Below, one piece after another: positions 28,467 to 41,679 of a stretch of DNA of 64,000 nt. Source of the stretch: Macquaria australasica. Its lineage: Eukaryota > Chordata > Actinopteri > Centrarchiformes > Percichthyidae. Location of the stretch: positions 1,341,501 to 1,405,500 of the forward strand of contig SEMN01000018.1 of NCBI GenBank assembly GCA_005408345.1. Direction: 5' to 3'. Every line of letters starts with the position of its first letter. Position 1 is the stretch's first letter. Made by a program: the position numbers and the translations under genes. The notes under the pieces were generated by a model. The model was not told the origin of the DNA. It made no database searches and saw nothing but the letters and a program-made list of their open reading frames with translations.

Positions 28467-28720
28467 ACCAACCTGAGAGTCGGGACCCCTTCGACTTGCC
28501 ACACGATAAATCTGAGGGGGTCACAAAATGATTAACAAGAAAGTAGAAGAAAAAATATACTGTATATGATTCTGTATTTCTATAAAACTATGACATTTCA
28601 CTTATCTTTGCTTTTTACTTGTTCAATAATAGGTAGTTTTACCTCAGGCTTCTAAAAATATGGAGATTAAAGTATATTTGAGAGGGTCAAAAGCATTCTT
28701 TGCTTCAACTGCTCACTGCT
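28467..28720. mobile_element. hAT-like non-autonomous element fragment
   Basis: Contains CTACCAACCTGAGAGTCGGG, then ACCCC and AATCTGAGGGGGTCACAAAA. This is the usual terminal text of hAT-type elements with CAGTGGTTCCCAACC ends in fish. The far boundary is uncertain. It is placed at a final GAGGGTCA near 28681-28689 with some margin. Confidence 0.45.
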
Positions 28721-30034
28721 CATAGATATATATAAACTTTGATGAAGTTAACTTTAACAAATCTGCAAACACGAAACAGGAAAAAAAGGGAAAAGCATTC
28801 AAATTTGGCAAGGTTCCTGCACAGACCATAACAAAACTAATCTGCCATGACAGCCAATTCACCCTTATCAGTGTTGTGGTCAAGGCCATTTTCTTATTTA
28901 CTGATGTGTCTATAATGATTTGTAAATCATTGTGTGATGCTGTGGGTTAGGGGTAGTTGTGGAGGGTAGTACATATTCATTTACAGAATAACCTGCTTTC
29001 TTTAGGGCCAAGCTGAGTCCCTGCAAGCAGTCATACCCATAGGTCTGCAATACATTAAATATCAACTCTGTAAGTGTCTGCTCAGATTACATTTGAAGAG
29101 CAACAGTATGAGTTTACATGTCAGATGTGTCATGTCATGTCTCTTCAAGTCCACTTTCATAAATGCAGTATCCTCTAATCTTAGGAGTGTTGCTCAAACA
29201 CGCCTTGAGAACAACATTTATATCTTAGTTTGTACTGAAAATGATAATATTGCCTCAATTATGTTTTGGAATAATGCCACAGGAAAAGCAGAAGCAAAAC
29301 AGGTTTTGTTGCATCACTTTTGACCAATTTTAGGTGTTTTCCATTCAGTCTGCCAATCAGAGCAGAGTTCAATGGACTCTCCTACAATCAATCTGTTTCC
29401 TAGAAATAGAAAATATATTTAAAAAAACGCTATTCCTATAAAGACATATGAGATACTTTTCTAAACCACTTTCACTGTTGCTCAATGTAGGATCTATGTA
29501 CTTTTGAGGTTTCATATAATGATTTTCCTCAGAAATCTCTCATGTCCTATTCATCAGCTAGATTACCTCTCTGTGTTTGGCCTAAATAATCACACTTTAT
29601 ATATTCCTGACTGTGAATTTCAGATAACTCTGTCAAGAAACAAGGCGAGTTCGAAGGGTCGTCCACAGCAGAATCTCATGAAAATGGAATGTGATCCAAT
29701 AACACACCGATTAATTTTGATAACCAAATTTTGGTCGTGCCATATTTATTAAAGTAACATATGAGAATAGGTTGCAAAAGCAATGAGAGAGCCTTAAAAT
29801 TGCCTGGAGTGAATGTTTGTCCCACCACACATGCAAAATGAAGTCATGTGCACCACCAGGGATGCACAGCGTTTTTGTGATCCATCACATCAGGCATTAT
29901 CAGTCATATAATGAAGGCTTTGGTTCCACTCCCATGCTTTCTTTTCTCTCACACTCCTCAGATATTTTTTTCCCCAAATAATAAACTATCTCATCCCTTT
30001 TTCATTACACAAGTATTCCAACACTGGAGTAGCC

Positions 30035-30215
30035 TGAAGGTTAGAGAAGCTTTATTGTGACCGGAAGGTCATATAGTCTGAATCTTCATAGATTTGCTAT
30101 GAAAACCTGGGTGGGGGAACTGAATGAATACATGACGACCTCCGTCAAAGTGCCCTCGAGCAACACATGGTGCTCTCCTTGGCTTCAGTTCAGCTGCTCA
30201 GGACAGTTTGTAACC
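30035..30215 (+). mobile_element. tRNA-derived SINE (V-SINE type), degenerate
   Basis: The head GGTTAGAGAAGC...TTGTGACCGGAAGGTC resembles the tRNA-related promoter region of fish V-SINEs. The body has ACCTGGGTGGGGGAACTGAA, and GTGCCCTCGAGCAACACATG followed by CAGCTGCTCAGGACAG. The last parts match the usual central GCCCTTGAGCAAGGCAC segment. The B box is mutated, so it is likely inactive. Confidence 0.6.
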
Positions 30216-30439
30216 CTTTTTCACCTGTCGTTACTACAAAAGATCTGAAATTCATAAATAAACAATTACACTTCACGTTGGCAACGTTTTTTTTTGGAAA
30301 AGATTTGTCACTAAAAGGAAGATCAGTCCATGTTTTATAATATCCAACAACAGTAATAACTGAATATCTCTGTATGGTCCTCACAATAGAACCTGTTAGG
30401 CATACATTGAAGAGTAGAGGGATGCAGAGGGAGAGGGCG

Positions 30440-30870
30440 CAGTTGTGTGAAACGATCTGGAATGAGATTTAACACTTCTAATTACATCTATCAACAATTG
30501 GGGATTTCACGTCAAAGCCAATGTGTTTCCTGTTAGCTGAACACCGTTCGTGACAGCCCTGCAATTAATTGAAACATTAGAGAGAGGGGGGAATGCTCCG
30601 GGGCTTATGTGGCCTTGGCTGACGCGTCGCATGCACTGCAGCCCCCAAAAGACACGGAAAGCATGAGCTATCCGGCGGCAGCTTAGCCTAGCCTCAGAGT
30701 CAGCAGGCTAGCTTTCCTCCCAGTCAGGGGGAACCAGATGTAACTTTGTACTCAGCATTAGCACTTGTGTCATGTAGAGGCAGCCGCCGCGGAAACGTCC
30801 CTGTCATGACGAGGTTATTGCTCTGCTGTGTATTATTTTGAAAGGCTGCTCTTCAGATAGTATTACACAG
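30440..30870. promoter_or_regulatory. Candidate conserved non-coding element
   Basis: Contains CTTCTAATTACATC (about 30475), GCAATTAATTGAAAC (about 30562), and a GC-richer stretch with CpGs at 30590-30800. It lies just after a SINE but is itself free of repeats. Confidence 0.25.
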
Positions 30871-31007
30871 GCATTTATTTTCTGGTGCTAATATGATTCA
30901 TCGACTGGAGGTATGCAGATATATAGGGGAAGGGGTGAAGTATGGAAAGTTGGAACAAAGTAGGGAGTGGCAGGATGGACTTGAGATGAGAGAGACCATC
31001 CTGAAGC

Positions 31008-31075
31008 CAAAAGATTAGAGGCTTGATCTCAGCCACAGCTTATGTGTCCTTCAGCAAGACACTAAACTCAAAGTG
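31008..31075 (+). mobile_element. SINE fragment
   Basis: GGCTTGATCTCAGCCACAGC, then TTATGTGTCCTTCAGCAAGA and CACTAAACTC, resembling the B-box and 'GTCCTTGAGCAAGACACTTAACCC' segment of fish SINEs. It is short and diverged. Confidence 0.45.
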
Positions 31076-32229
31076 TACTTTTGTAATATTTAATGAATAC
31101 TTAAATTATTTTTTAAAAAGCTCCCAGGTCAAACAATTGCTTTTATGGTTATGTCCCAGATTAAAATTAATATGCTGAGACACTCATCAATAAAACCTTT
31201 TCTGTTCATTTTTAAATAATATATACATTATATATATAATAATATAAGTTTAAGTCATCTATCAAGGAAAAATGCCAAATCTTTTCTGGGTCTAGCTTCT
31301 AAAATGAGGAATTTCTCCATTTTATATCTTTGTAAATTGAATATCTTTAAATTTTAGACTGTTGGTCAAACAAAAAAGTCTATTTGAAGATATCACCTTG
31401 TGATTCACAAAATTTGATGGCGTTTTATAGAGTAAACAATTATAAACAGACTCAGTCAGACGCAATCATATCCTTAAGGGATATGTCAGTCATAATACAT
31501 CTTTGACCTAGTTTGTCCCAGCTTTTGTGTGTTTTATTTACATCAAGATTTGTGGATAGTTAGGTTTTTAGTTGTAATGTTTTAAAACAAAATAATTAAA
31601 AGCCTTTGCAGTACTTGGAGTAGATATATTTGCTTCTTGACTTGAAAAATTTATTTTCCCAAGTGTATCCATCTGTGAGGGTTTAGGCCATGCTGGCATT
31701 GCTCACTCTACAGTTAACGTTGTTCGCATATGTGTCTGTGAATCAAGTGTTGTGTGTCTATTTTGGGAAAAAAATGGATTTCCTTAGATCTATAATTGAG
31801 CATCTCTATAAAACTGTGAAAGTGTTTTCGTTTTGACAATGACAAACCGCCTCTACTCTAATTTAGTAGCAACATTTATAAGACTCTTTTTCTTATGTTG
31901 GAAAACTCATTTAGTAATGACAGTCATGTCTTACACTGTGTGTGTCTGTTCCGTCTGTTCATTACAATGGAAACTGTTGTGTGACATTCACAGCATGCCA
32001 GGGGTCAGCCGCGCCAGCCTGAAGCAAACTGACACGTCAGTCAAAAGACGTACTTGGAAACAATCTTAAGCATTATTTATGAGGCTGGCAACTGCCATTA
32101 CAATGAACTATGACATCACCTTAGCTTAGCCCATTAAGCATTTATGTGCAGCAATGTGGCACCTCACATATCAAAGCTGTCCACCTGGTATTCCCTGCAC
32201 CTACGACAGCCTGCAGCTAATTACATGAT

Positions 32230-32400
32230 CTGATGGTTACACAAGGAAGGTTGCGATTGGATGCTCGCTGCTGGGACAGTAAACGTGCTCACCACTACCT
32301 CAACAACAACAACAGCTGCTGTGCCCTTGAGCAAAGTGCTAAACCCACAACTGGCCCAGTAGCTGCTCATTGGCCAACAACGTGTAAACTGGGCAGCTCC
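32230..32400 (+). mobile_element. tRNA-derived SINE, degenerate
   Basis: GGTTACACAAGGAAGGTTGC is followed by GATTGGATGC. The CTGTGCCCTTGAGCAAAGTG segment and GCTAAACCCACAACTGGCCC come next, ending in CTGCTCATTGGCC. The layout is that of the SINE at 30035-30215. A (CAA)n interruption lies at about 32300-32312. Confidence 0.5.
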
Positions 32401-35400
32401 CAGATATTAACCACATCTTTTGTACTGGAGGGCTGCCAAAAGACAACACAAAAGGTAAACTGAATATTAGACATTTAGGCAGTGGAAATGTAGTTATACC
32501 GTTGAACTGATAGGACACTGATGTTGGACTGTACCGACACTTGTCAACATAATGATAGATGATTTGATTTGCTTAGTTTGCTTAATAGTTAAAATTGTAC
32601 TATTTTTGTTAGTTACCTGTCAGCAGAAAACAAAGAACTCCACTTTGAAGGGTCACCCGCAAAGTTCACACTTGTTTCCTGCCGTCAGTTTTTTCCTTCT
32701 CTTTTTCAGGTATTATGTCTAATTTTTTTACTGTCTCTCCTGTTGTGTCTGCTGATAAGGTCTAACCGTGTTCTTCCATAGCACACCCTTAGCTCTAACG
32801 TGGCCAAACATCTGTAAACATCTGTTTTGGCAAATGAGTGATGAATATGGCGGCTTTCATGGTGGGGAAATCTGTGCTATCTTTACTATAGAGACTTTCC
32901 TCTCCAAAAATACGGCCATATGTCGTTTTGGGAGTCATTGGAAAACGACCTATTCTGTCGTTTAGGTTGAAGGACTTGTTGTTACTATAACAAGTCCAAT
33001 TTATGAAATTTTAAGATCTTAATTTATTGTCATTGTCAAAAACACATAAAGACATCACGCAAATGCAAACAAAAAGGTTTAAATGCTGTTTTAAAACAGG
33101 CACTAACACTAACAATACAGCTTTCATGGTTTCTGATGCTGTTTAAGGCTTTAAATCCATATTCTTTGTAAACAGAGGAGGCCTACATTTTCAATTATAA
33201 TCAGTCCACAAATATTTTAAATTTCATAGTCAAACTCTTATGATTATATCTTTTTCTTTAAATCAATATTGTGGCTTGAAGAATATATTTGTGTTTAAAA
33301 ATATATCAATAATATTGGAGCCACTCTGCCACTATTAGGGTCTCATGTTATCATGTTTGTTCAAAGCATCAAATAGTTGTGAATCAGTCTGTGGAACTCT
33401 TTCTGAGGGCCACAATTGGTCTGCAGGCCAAACTTTGGGAAGCCCCATATCAGATTCTTACAGTCATTCAGCTACATAGTAAATACAAATACACTACAAT
33501 CATTTCCCTTTAGGAGCATGAAAACATTATCAAATATCACACTTGCACTCAATAACCAGATTTGCCCTCTGGGATCAATACAGGTCTTCTTTTCTACTCA
33601 TAATGTCACTTTGATCTTCAAATATAAGTAGGCAAACGCTTTGATTAATTGTCTTGTTTAGAAATCCCGCCTCGAGCTGATCTCACTATAAAGTGGGAGA
33701 GGAAGCGATCCTGGAACAAGAACAAACAAGATTTCTGATCAACTGAAACAGGAAGTTCACAGACAGGTGGCTCTCAGAAACTTTTCAGCTAATTAATCCT
33801 GCTCCCGTGCCAAAAGATATCTCCACCTGTGGCATTTGAGCGGTTTGAGCTGCTGATGTGTTTTTCTTGCCACATTGGAAGGCTACAGTTTTGTAGTGTG
33901 GGTGTAGTGAATTATACAAATTAAATGTAAGATCATTTCTTTTTTACTTGAAAAGAAAAAAATATTAAAATGTTGATAGAGACAGCCCTGAAGCTGCAGG
34001 GTTTTGTTGTGCTGCAGTAAGTTTGCAGCTTAAATGACACAATGTCTTTAGCTCCACATCTTTATTTGCAGTAAAATATCTCATATCAGTTACACAAAGG
34101 CCACATTAAAGAGCATGGCTACCTTGTGAAATTGAATAATTTGAGTGATTTTTCACTTGAAATAACAGTATAAAAATGAGCAGTGCCTTTTGTAAGTGCT
34201 CAAACTGGACAGCATGAGGTTACAAAACTTTTATTGCTATCGTGTGTCGTCTTTCTGTATCAGAACACCTGCATAAAGAGCTTTGTTTGACTTTCATTCA
34301 AGTTCCCACCTCTTTGTAAAGGCAATGCTACACGTCAGTCTTCAAAATTCCTTGAAAATTTCTGAGTAGATTTAAACGTTTTGAGATTTTTTAATCCAGA
34401 ATGGGTCCAGACAAAACTTAAAGCATTTCACCAACACTTTAATTTGGATATTTGGTTATTTTAGTGAGCATGCAGTTGTCCAGGCAGCAGTTACTTGCAA
34501 ATATCAAAATTCTCACTGTGGTTTCTGTATGTTTTTCTTCCATAAGCCTGCACTATTAACCCATCAAATGCCTCCCAAAAGAATGCTGCCATCTGTTTTT
34601 ATATATGTGCATGGTTCAGTATCCAATCTCAGGAGTGAACGTAGCACTGTGTGGAGGTGCCACTGGTGGAGGGCTACAACATGATGATTAGCGGTGACAG
34701 AGTTGCAATTCAAAGTCCTTTTGCTAATTCTTACAGCTATTGAAAAAGCTTGTACATTAAAAGTACATACGTTATACTTTTTTTCACTTGACAATAGGAC
34801 CGTTATCAAAATGAACTATCATTATAGAACATTATAGAATAAGGCACAACCAACACCGCTGCCAGACAATCACTTAAGCTTTCAGCGGCCATCTGCCTGG
34901 GAAACAGCAACTGCACAGATCAAAGCCTCAATCTTTTCTCCATTCTTCTTCTTCTTTCCTTTTATCTTCCTCTGTCTTGAATAATTCCACTTTAGCAGAA
35001 TGTCACATAATTACCAAACTGGTAGTGGTGGACTCTCATAAGGATTACAGCCCTTTCTTAATAACCACCACTCAAATGGTAAACAGTTATTGCTGAAGTT
35101 ACTGGTAGACAAAAAGTGGTGATCTGTAAACACGGCTTTCTGGATCTGGTTTCTTTTTTCCTCTTGTCCTCCTACTTTTTTTAAAAATGTATTTATTTTT
35201 GCAACATCCTTGGTACAGCACAACCATTGTTGTAGTGTAATTCCCAGAAATCCCTTGCTAATCAAACTGTGTCAACTTGTGCCTTGGCCTTTCAGCTGAT
35301 GGAGTTTGACTATTTTAAGTGGCGATGTTTTAGCTATTTTTCAGGCATGGTGGCTGTCACAGCTAATGATCAATACTTATTATTTAAAAGCTGTTGTTTT

Positions 35401-36354
35401 AGGCAAAAAATATAAACTGGATTACTTCCTAGATATGCCTACCAGACACTGGCTAACTAATGTGAACGCTTTATTGAAATGGACATAGGCTAAATTAAAT
35501 CACTTGTATGAACTGATGATAAGTAGCCCTCTGACCTGTATTCAAATATGTCTATTGCCCATCATTTTTATGAAACAGGTTTTTTTTTCTTCTCTGTTGC
35601 CAATCTGTATAAAAATTGAACTAAAATCTCAATCCACCTTGACGCCACTGGCCCTTGTTTTGCTCAGGCCGTGTCTCCGTTGTGTTGCCAGAAATCAAAG
35701 CTGGCACTAGTGGAGAGAGAAATAGTGAATACGTATACCTTTAATCCCCCTTATCCTGCTGTTAGGCCAGGGTGTGTCCCCCGGTCTTCTATAATAGTCT
35801 GCAATGAGAAGCTTGAGTAAACACAATCAATGGAAGATACTAGCATATGCACCGCAGAGACTTCCGAAAGTCTCCCCCTGCTTTTATTCACCCCTCCACG
35901 TATTCGATTACACACCCCTACCTTTGTGGTTTCCAGGCAAATTACAACCCGAGACAAAAGGTATTGATGCAATATTACATGTGGGCAGCAATAATAGGTA
36001 ATGTTATCACCGTCACAGGATTGTCTTGGAAGAAAAAAAACCTGATTCTACCAGAGGGGTGCCCTCTCTCCCTCTCTCTGTGTGTATGGTGCTCTGCCAT
36101 GCTCTCTTACTCCTGGATTACAATCTCTTCATCCATTATTAATGAAGTTAAACTACTAGTGGCATGCTGAATGTGCTGCATAGGAGATTTGTAGCTAATC
36201 CAGCGCAAAACAGCCCCAGTCACATAATGAAGGGAAAAAAAGCACAAATGTCAACAGTTTCACACTGGGACTGGATTAGACACCCCCACCTCACCCTCCT
36301 CATTCACACATGGCCTCGCTCTCTCTATTCTTTCTCTCTTCCAAGCCACTCCTG

Positions 36355-36381
36355 CACACACACACACACACACACACACAC
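36355..36381 (+). repeat. (CA)13 microsatellite
   Basis: Perfect CA dinucleotide tract. Confidence 0.95.
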
Positions 36382-36867
36382 TTACACACTGACTGAGTCA
36401 CACAGCAAACCTTGCATCCAGTGTAAAGAGTTATGAGTATACCAACATCCACCTCCCTCCATCACCTTTTCTGTGATATATCCCCACAAACAGATTAGTG
36501 AATCTGAAGTACTGATATGAAGGAGAAGGCCAAAGGGCTGTTGAGGTCTGTACGTGAAATTGTTCATAACAGTCTTCCAAAGATTAACAGTTGTAACGCT
36601 GTTTCTTAAAATCAGTCAGACATATACAGCGCATGCTTACAGCATGAGTGGATGTTGACCTCGCGTCATCTTTAAGGTTCCCATGTGTCACTTGTAGTCT
36701 AGTGACTGCATGAGGTTGGTCGTTGTGTTGTGGTGAAACACAGTACAGTTCAGCCATGCGATGTGGCTCCATGAAAAGCAAAGAGACGAGCATGAAACAC
36801 TGGAACTAATCAGAACACAGGACATGGGACTAGCATCCTGATTTCAGATTAGCCACCCTCCCTCCCT

Positions 36868-36900
36868 CCATTTCTCTCTCTCTCTTTCTCTCTCTCTCTT
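36868..36900 (+). repeat. (CT)n pyrimidine tract
   Basis: CTCTCT with TTT interruptions. A second CT tract lies at 38371-38393. Confidence 0.85.
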
Positions 36901-37825
36901 ATCTTTGTCATTCTTTCTCTGCCTTTTGGAGGTGATCTTTTTGATCTGCATCTTGCCATTTTAATCTGTTATTCTGTTCTCCCCTTTGCTTTATTTTGTC
37001 CTTCAATCTTCTCATATCCATTGCTTTCTTTTCTCATCACTACTGTCCATCGTCTATTCCTTTTTCTCTCAACTTTCTGAAATTTTGTTAGTCTATCAAA
37101 ACAAAACATGTTTTGGCTTTAATAGCCTAATAATCAGACTGAATTGCCATTTTGTTTTCACTTTATTGAATTATTAATTTGCAATTTTCAGTCAACAAAG
37201 AGGCAGTTAGCAGTGACAGTTGATAGGAGCAGTTAACTTAACGTTTGGCATGTCGACATACAACAGTTCGCACAGCTGCATCGATCTCATCCGCGCTTGT
37301 TGCCATTTTTGTCGCCATGTTTATGTCGCTCTTTTTTTGGCTCTGGCACAGGAAGATGATGTCCCCATTTTTAGTCCCACCTACAAAACTCTGACTGGCT
37401 CAGTCATTTCCCCAAACAGGGAAACAGCTGTCATTGAGACCTTGTTCGTCATATCAGAGTTACTCTAATTTTCCAGTTTCTGACTTGTAAATAGTCAACA
37501 TCCAAGTTGTAATTATGACTGGGAAAGTCATATTTTTCTGAAGGGTTCAATATATCTGACTTCCCCCTTAATGTGGAAGTGTTTGAAAACTAAACAAGTC
37601 ATTTAACTTAATTAAACCTAAATTTAATGCTTATAGTGCTACAGTATATTTTCAATGAACAATATTTTTCACCCTCACACGAACTCTTCATTCCCGAAAA
37701 TGGGTCACATGACAATCACACTTATCTAAGATCACATGGTAATCATGCAAGTGTTTTCAAAAAGCTTGCTTTCCCCATCAACACTCCAAAGCAAGACTGC
37801 AATTTACGCATACATACCACTTACT

Positions 37826-38050
37826 AGCTTTTTCCGAAGCTTTCAACCTTATTTCACGTACTTCATCAGCAGATGTACAGTAGTTGGCTCAGTTGTCATG
37901 AAGATGTCATCACGTGACCCGAGTACTGAACTTTGGTCATGTGACCATGAACAGTTCGTATATGGGGAGGGGATCAACTGAGCCATAACTGACCAAACTC
38001 CATGCACTGATGAAGACCATGAGATGTGGTTGAAAGCTCCAGAAAAAACT
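37826..38050. mobile_element. Foldback MITE-like element with 44-bp imperfect arms
   Basis: The arm at 37826-37869 and the arm at 38007-38050 are inverted copies, 35 of 44 matching. They centre on GAAGCTTTCAACC / GGTTGAAAGCTCC and CTTCATCAG / CTGATGAAG. The total is 225 bp, including paired CATGTGACC/TCACGTGACC motifs in the loop region. Non-coding. Confidence 0.65.
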
Positions 38051-38429
38051 AACAAGTGGAAGATTTTTGTCAAAGCCTTCAGGGTCAAGAACTTTCACAC
38101 TCAGTTTTCAGTTGCTGCTGGTTGGAAATGCTAGCTTACTTTAGATGGTGTCAATTACGCAAAATCCGATTTATCCGAATAAGTGTGAACTTAGCCCAAA
38201 TCAGTCTGTCCCTCTTCTAACCCTTCCTGAATTAATTCTTTCTATACATACACCTTCCATGTGTATCTTTTTTTAAACATGTACATTTCGAAGGTTTATT
38301 TTACACGCCTCACCCATCTTACACTCCACTGTCTGAATCAGCCTCTTTATCTCTCCGGCTCCTTTCCTTCCTTCTCTCTCTCTCTCTCTCTCTGCCACAG
38401 TAGACCAATTAGGACTAAGCTGATTCCAG

Positions 38430-38960
38430 TTGTGACCTTTGGGTCCACCTCAGGTCTGCTGACAGGAGAGTTAGCATGTAGCTGAACTGTTTTACATGTT
38501 ATCGACGGGGTGGGAGGCATCATAGTCATTTTATCACACCAATTTCATTCTTGGCCGATTTCCCCTTAGGCAGGTTAGTGGCAGCTTCCCATTGATTTTT
38601 CATGTAATTGATCAGAGACCTGCTTGAGCAATTTATTGGCCTGCTCGCACCTGTGATTAAGGCTGAGGCCGCATGTGTTTATGCATGCACCGACTATTAC
38701 TTTCCCCAAGATCTACCGCGTGCCATAAAAGCACTGTTGTGCTGTGCTGTGCTGTGCTGTGCTGTGCTGTGTGTCTGTGGCTGTCAGTGTAATGAATGCC
38801 GTCCGAGTCTCAGGGACATTTTTAATCATGCTCGACCAAAGCCATGTCATGTCCAAAGTCAAGAGGAATGGAGACAGGCTCGTCTGACTGACCAGCAATG
38901 ACAGGAGTTAATGTGTTCACATAAAAACATGGACCAGAGTTTAATTCAAAGTAATCCTTA
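38430..38960. promoter_or_regulatory. Candidate conserved non-coding element
   Basis: Even-composition DNA with TTTCATGTAATTGATCAG (about 38597), AGCAATTTATTGG and GTGATTAAGG (about 38652; GGATTA-like bicoid core nearby). A (GCTGT)6 repeat interrupts it, so any conserved core is probably 38430-38730. Confidence 0.22.
38741..38770 (+). repeat. (GCTGT)6 pentanucleotide repeat
   Basis: Six perfect GCTGT units, preceded and followed by partial units. Confidence 0.95.
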
Positions 38961-41153
38961 TTCATTTGAAGCTGCTTCATGCATGGGATTAATATTAGAG
39001 CAGTCGGGGGGCCAAAACCACAATGACATCAGCTAAGCATTTTCTTTGGAAGCCGAGGATAGGATAATTACAGAAGAAGACAAAGACGAAGAGCTGAGTA
39101 CTTTTTAAATATACACCATGTTAGCTGGGCATGTCGGGAGAAGTGAGGGTAGCCTATCATGTAAGTCATTTACTGGCCTTGTGTAGATCGTTCTAAACCA
39201 CAAGCCATGTTGCTGAGTTGGAGTGCTTAGCGTTGGTGTAGCTCGTCTCCCTTTGGTACTGTGACAGAGCTGGAATAGTAAGGATCAGGAATAAAGCCGC
39301 TCAACAAGCTCAAGAGCTATCAAAGAGCCACCCTTTTAATTTGGTTAATTTACAGGCATTCGCTAATAACGTTCTTGGAGTGATACTTGACAAATGGAAA
39401 TACACACAGGATATTTCTGTCTCGACGGAGACTCGTCTAATGTTTTGTCTTTCCAATCCTTCCTCTCCATCTCTCTCTCTGTATATTCATCCTCCTTTTA
39501 AATCGTAGAGAAGTCACACCCCCCACAATAAAACTAAATTCCCAGCCATTACTTTATTTCTAACATATTAGCAGTACATAAACTGATTTGTTTAAAGATT
39601 TGTGGCTTTGGAAACACCAATTTGACTCCAAATTTTATTACATGGCCACAGAGTGTTGGCCAGACAGAACACTCGGCGACAATCGCATGTGGTTTGAGGC
39701 TAAAACTAAAAAAAAAAAAAAAAAGAGAGAAGAAAATCAGGCTGGTTTCTCAGGCAAAGAGCACCCCTGAATAATGAACCACTTCACATCCGCGTTACTC
39801 AAGCTTCCCGGTGCAACAGAATGATGACAGTGTATAACGCAAGGACTTGTATATTTCACTGAATGCTGTGGGGTTTGGATTCACTTTTAATGACGGCCTA
39901 TAGGAATTAATTCAAAAGTCATGGTGTGAGGTGAGGGGAGAAACCAGAGACAATGATTTAACTGTAATTTAATTGATTCCTTATGGCATGAGCAGGATGC
40001 AAAGGCTGCAGAGGCAGGAGAAAAAGACATTTTTCATAGTAAACCATTTATTCTATACGTCATTGGAAATAAATCTGGGCTTAATTTCACAATAAGACTT
40101 GTAAATTTGTGTCAAAGTGCAATTTGGCAAAGAATAGAGCCCATATAACAAGTATTACAATGTTTCAACACGGCCTTTATTCATGCAGATATAGGGCCAT
40201 ATTATGCAGTGTGCGTATCAGGTTATGGTGCTTGTGTATATTTTCAGAATACTGTTTTGGCTTTAAAAAACTGCATATTTAGTCACTTTAAATAATCTTA
40301 TATAACTGTCAGGCCTAAATATTGGTTCCAAGGGGAAATATGTTGTGTTTTATGCATCATATTATGTGCTCAGACTTTTCTCAAATGATCTGATGTCTGC
40401 AGTGGTGTGAGGTTTAAGAGATGTAATCAATCACAGTGAAATTTATGAGTGAAAAAAGCAGAAAAATTCATTCAAAATAAAATTTCAAAATAAAAAGTTT
40501 TCATATTTCTTAAAAGGAGCCAAACTACAATGGCCTAAGTTTAAGATTCTGTGTCTCTGTTGTGGCTGACTTGCTGAGCAGTCTATCATCTCTCCTCTTT
40601 GAAGTGGAGGCTTGGATGCGTGCTGATACACGTGGAAAGCCGGAAAGAGTGTTTTAAAGTCCTCTCCAGTATGCAGGAGGAGGAAAAGTTGAAATGTCCA
40701 ACTGTACTGACGCCGGGAGGCTGATGTGCTCGTTAAGAATCAGGAGAGAGCATCAGCAGAGCAGGTCACCCTGTTTCTCACATCACAGCCCCATCAGAAA
40801 TTCTTTCAAGTGTCCTTCTGCGTCGCCAAAGATGACAACGGCGAATCGATAAGCGCTTGAAATGAAAAGAAGCCGCCGGTTTTGCCCCCGAGGCGAAAGA
40901 TTTCATACCCGCTAGCCTTCTCTGAACTTCAGGCATTCCGCTGCACCTTTCTGCGTGAGAAAGAGGAGGCTCTTGACTGATTTTTTTTCTTCCTTTGTAT
41001 AAGAAGGTAAGAGGAGAATATAGCCCAGCAACCATCATGCCTCTCCAGACGCCGCTCGCCCTCTTTTTCTCCTGGTGCAGGCGGGGCGTGATTTGAAGAT
41101 GTGCATGATGCAGGGTTGATGCTTTCTACACGGGATATGGGGTCGTTAAGTTG

Positions 41154-41158
<5 letters not shown>

Positions 41159-41209
<51 letters not shown>
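41159..41209 (+). repeat. (TG)25 microsatellite upstream of pitx2
   Basis: Perfect TG run of about 50 bp, 1.5 kb upstream of the inferred first exon. Confidence 0.95.
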
Positions 41210-41212
<3 letters not shown>

Positions 41213-41666
41213 TGTGCGCACGTTTGTGCTTTTATGCGTGTATGTCATCACAACACCTAATATTAAAGCGCACGGGTCAAATTCTGAAGAACTAAGCGAG
41301 CTGTGTTGGCAAATATGCACATTTTATTTATTTTTCCCATATTGGTTTGCATTTGACCCAACGCACTCTGTCTGCACGTGTGTTTATGCGAGTGGAAAAT
41401 TAATAAAAGATGGCCTTCTTGGGCCTTTGTAGAAGACTAAGAGGAATTTGTCTGTGCTAAAACTAGTTTGATTTAATGTCTTTAGTCCTGCCTAAATAAA
41501 CCTGATTTAAACATCTGTTAAAAAAATTACAAGAACTCTTAAAATTACACATTTATAAGTCTATATAAGGCTGCAGTCAGCATTTGTTAGGCTATATTAC
41601 ATATGTGTTTGGGATACCAGGATTCAAACCATTCGTGATTCACCAAATTTTGTTCGGGGAATGGAA

Positions 41667-41679
41667 GGGGGGGGGGGGG
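41667..41679 (+). repeat. Poly-G tract
   Basis: Thirteen G in a row. Confidence 0.9.

Larger units (their letters stand above)
32401..37825. other. Intergenic: upstream gene desert, fourth part
   Basis: No gene supported. A short stretch near 33405-33450 with 'GGCCACA...GCCAAACTTTGGGAAGCCCC' may be the end of another hAT element. There are (CA)n and (CT)n repeats near 36.4 and 36.9 kb. Confidence 0.6.

Noticed and set aside
41101..41432. Cys/Val- and His/Thr-rich open frames on both strands
   Set aside because: Produced by the (TG)25 microsatellite.
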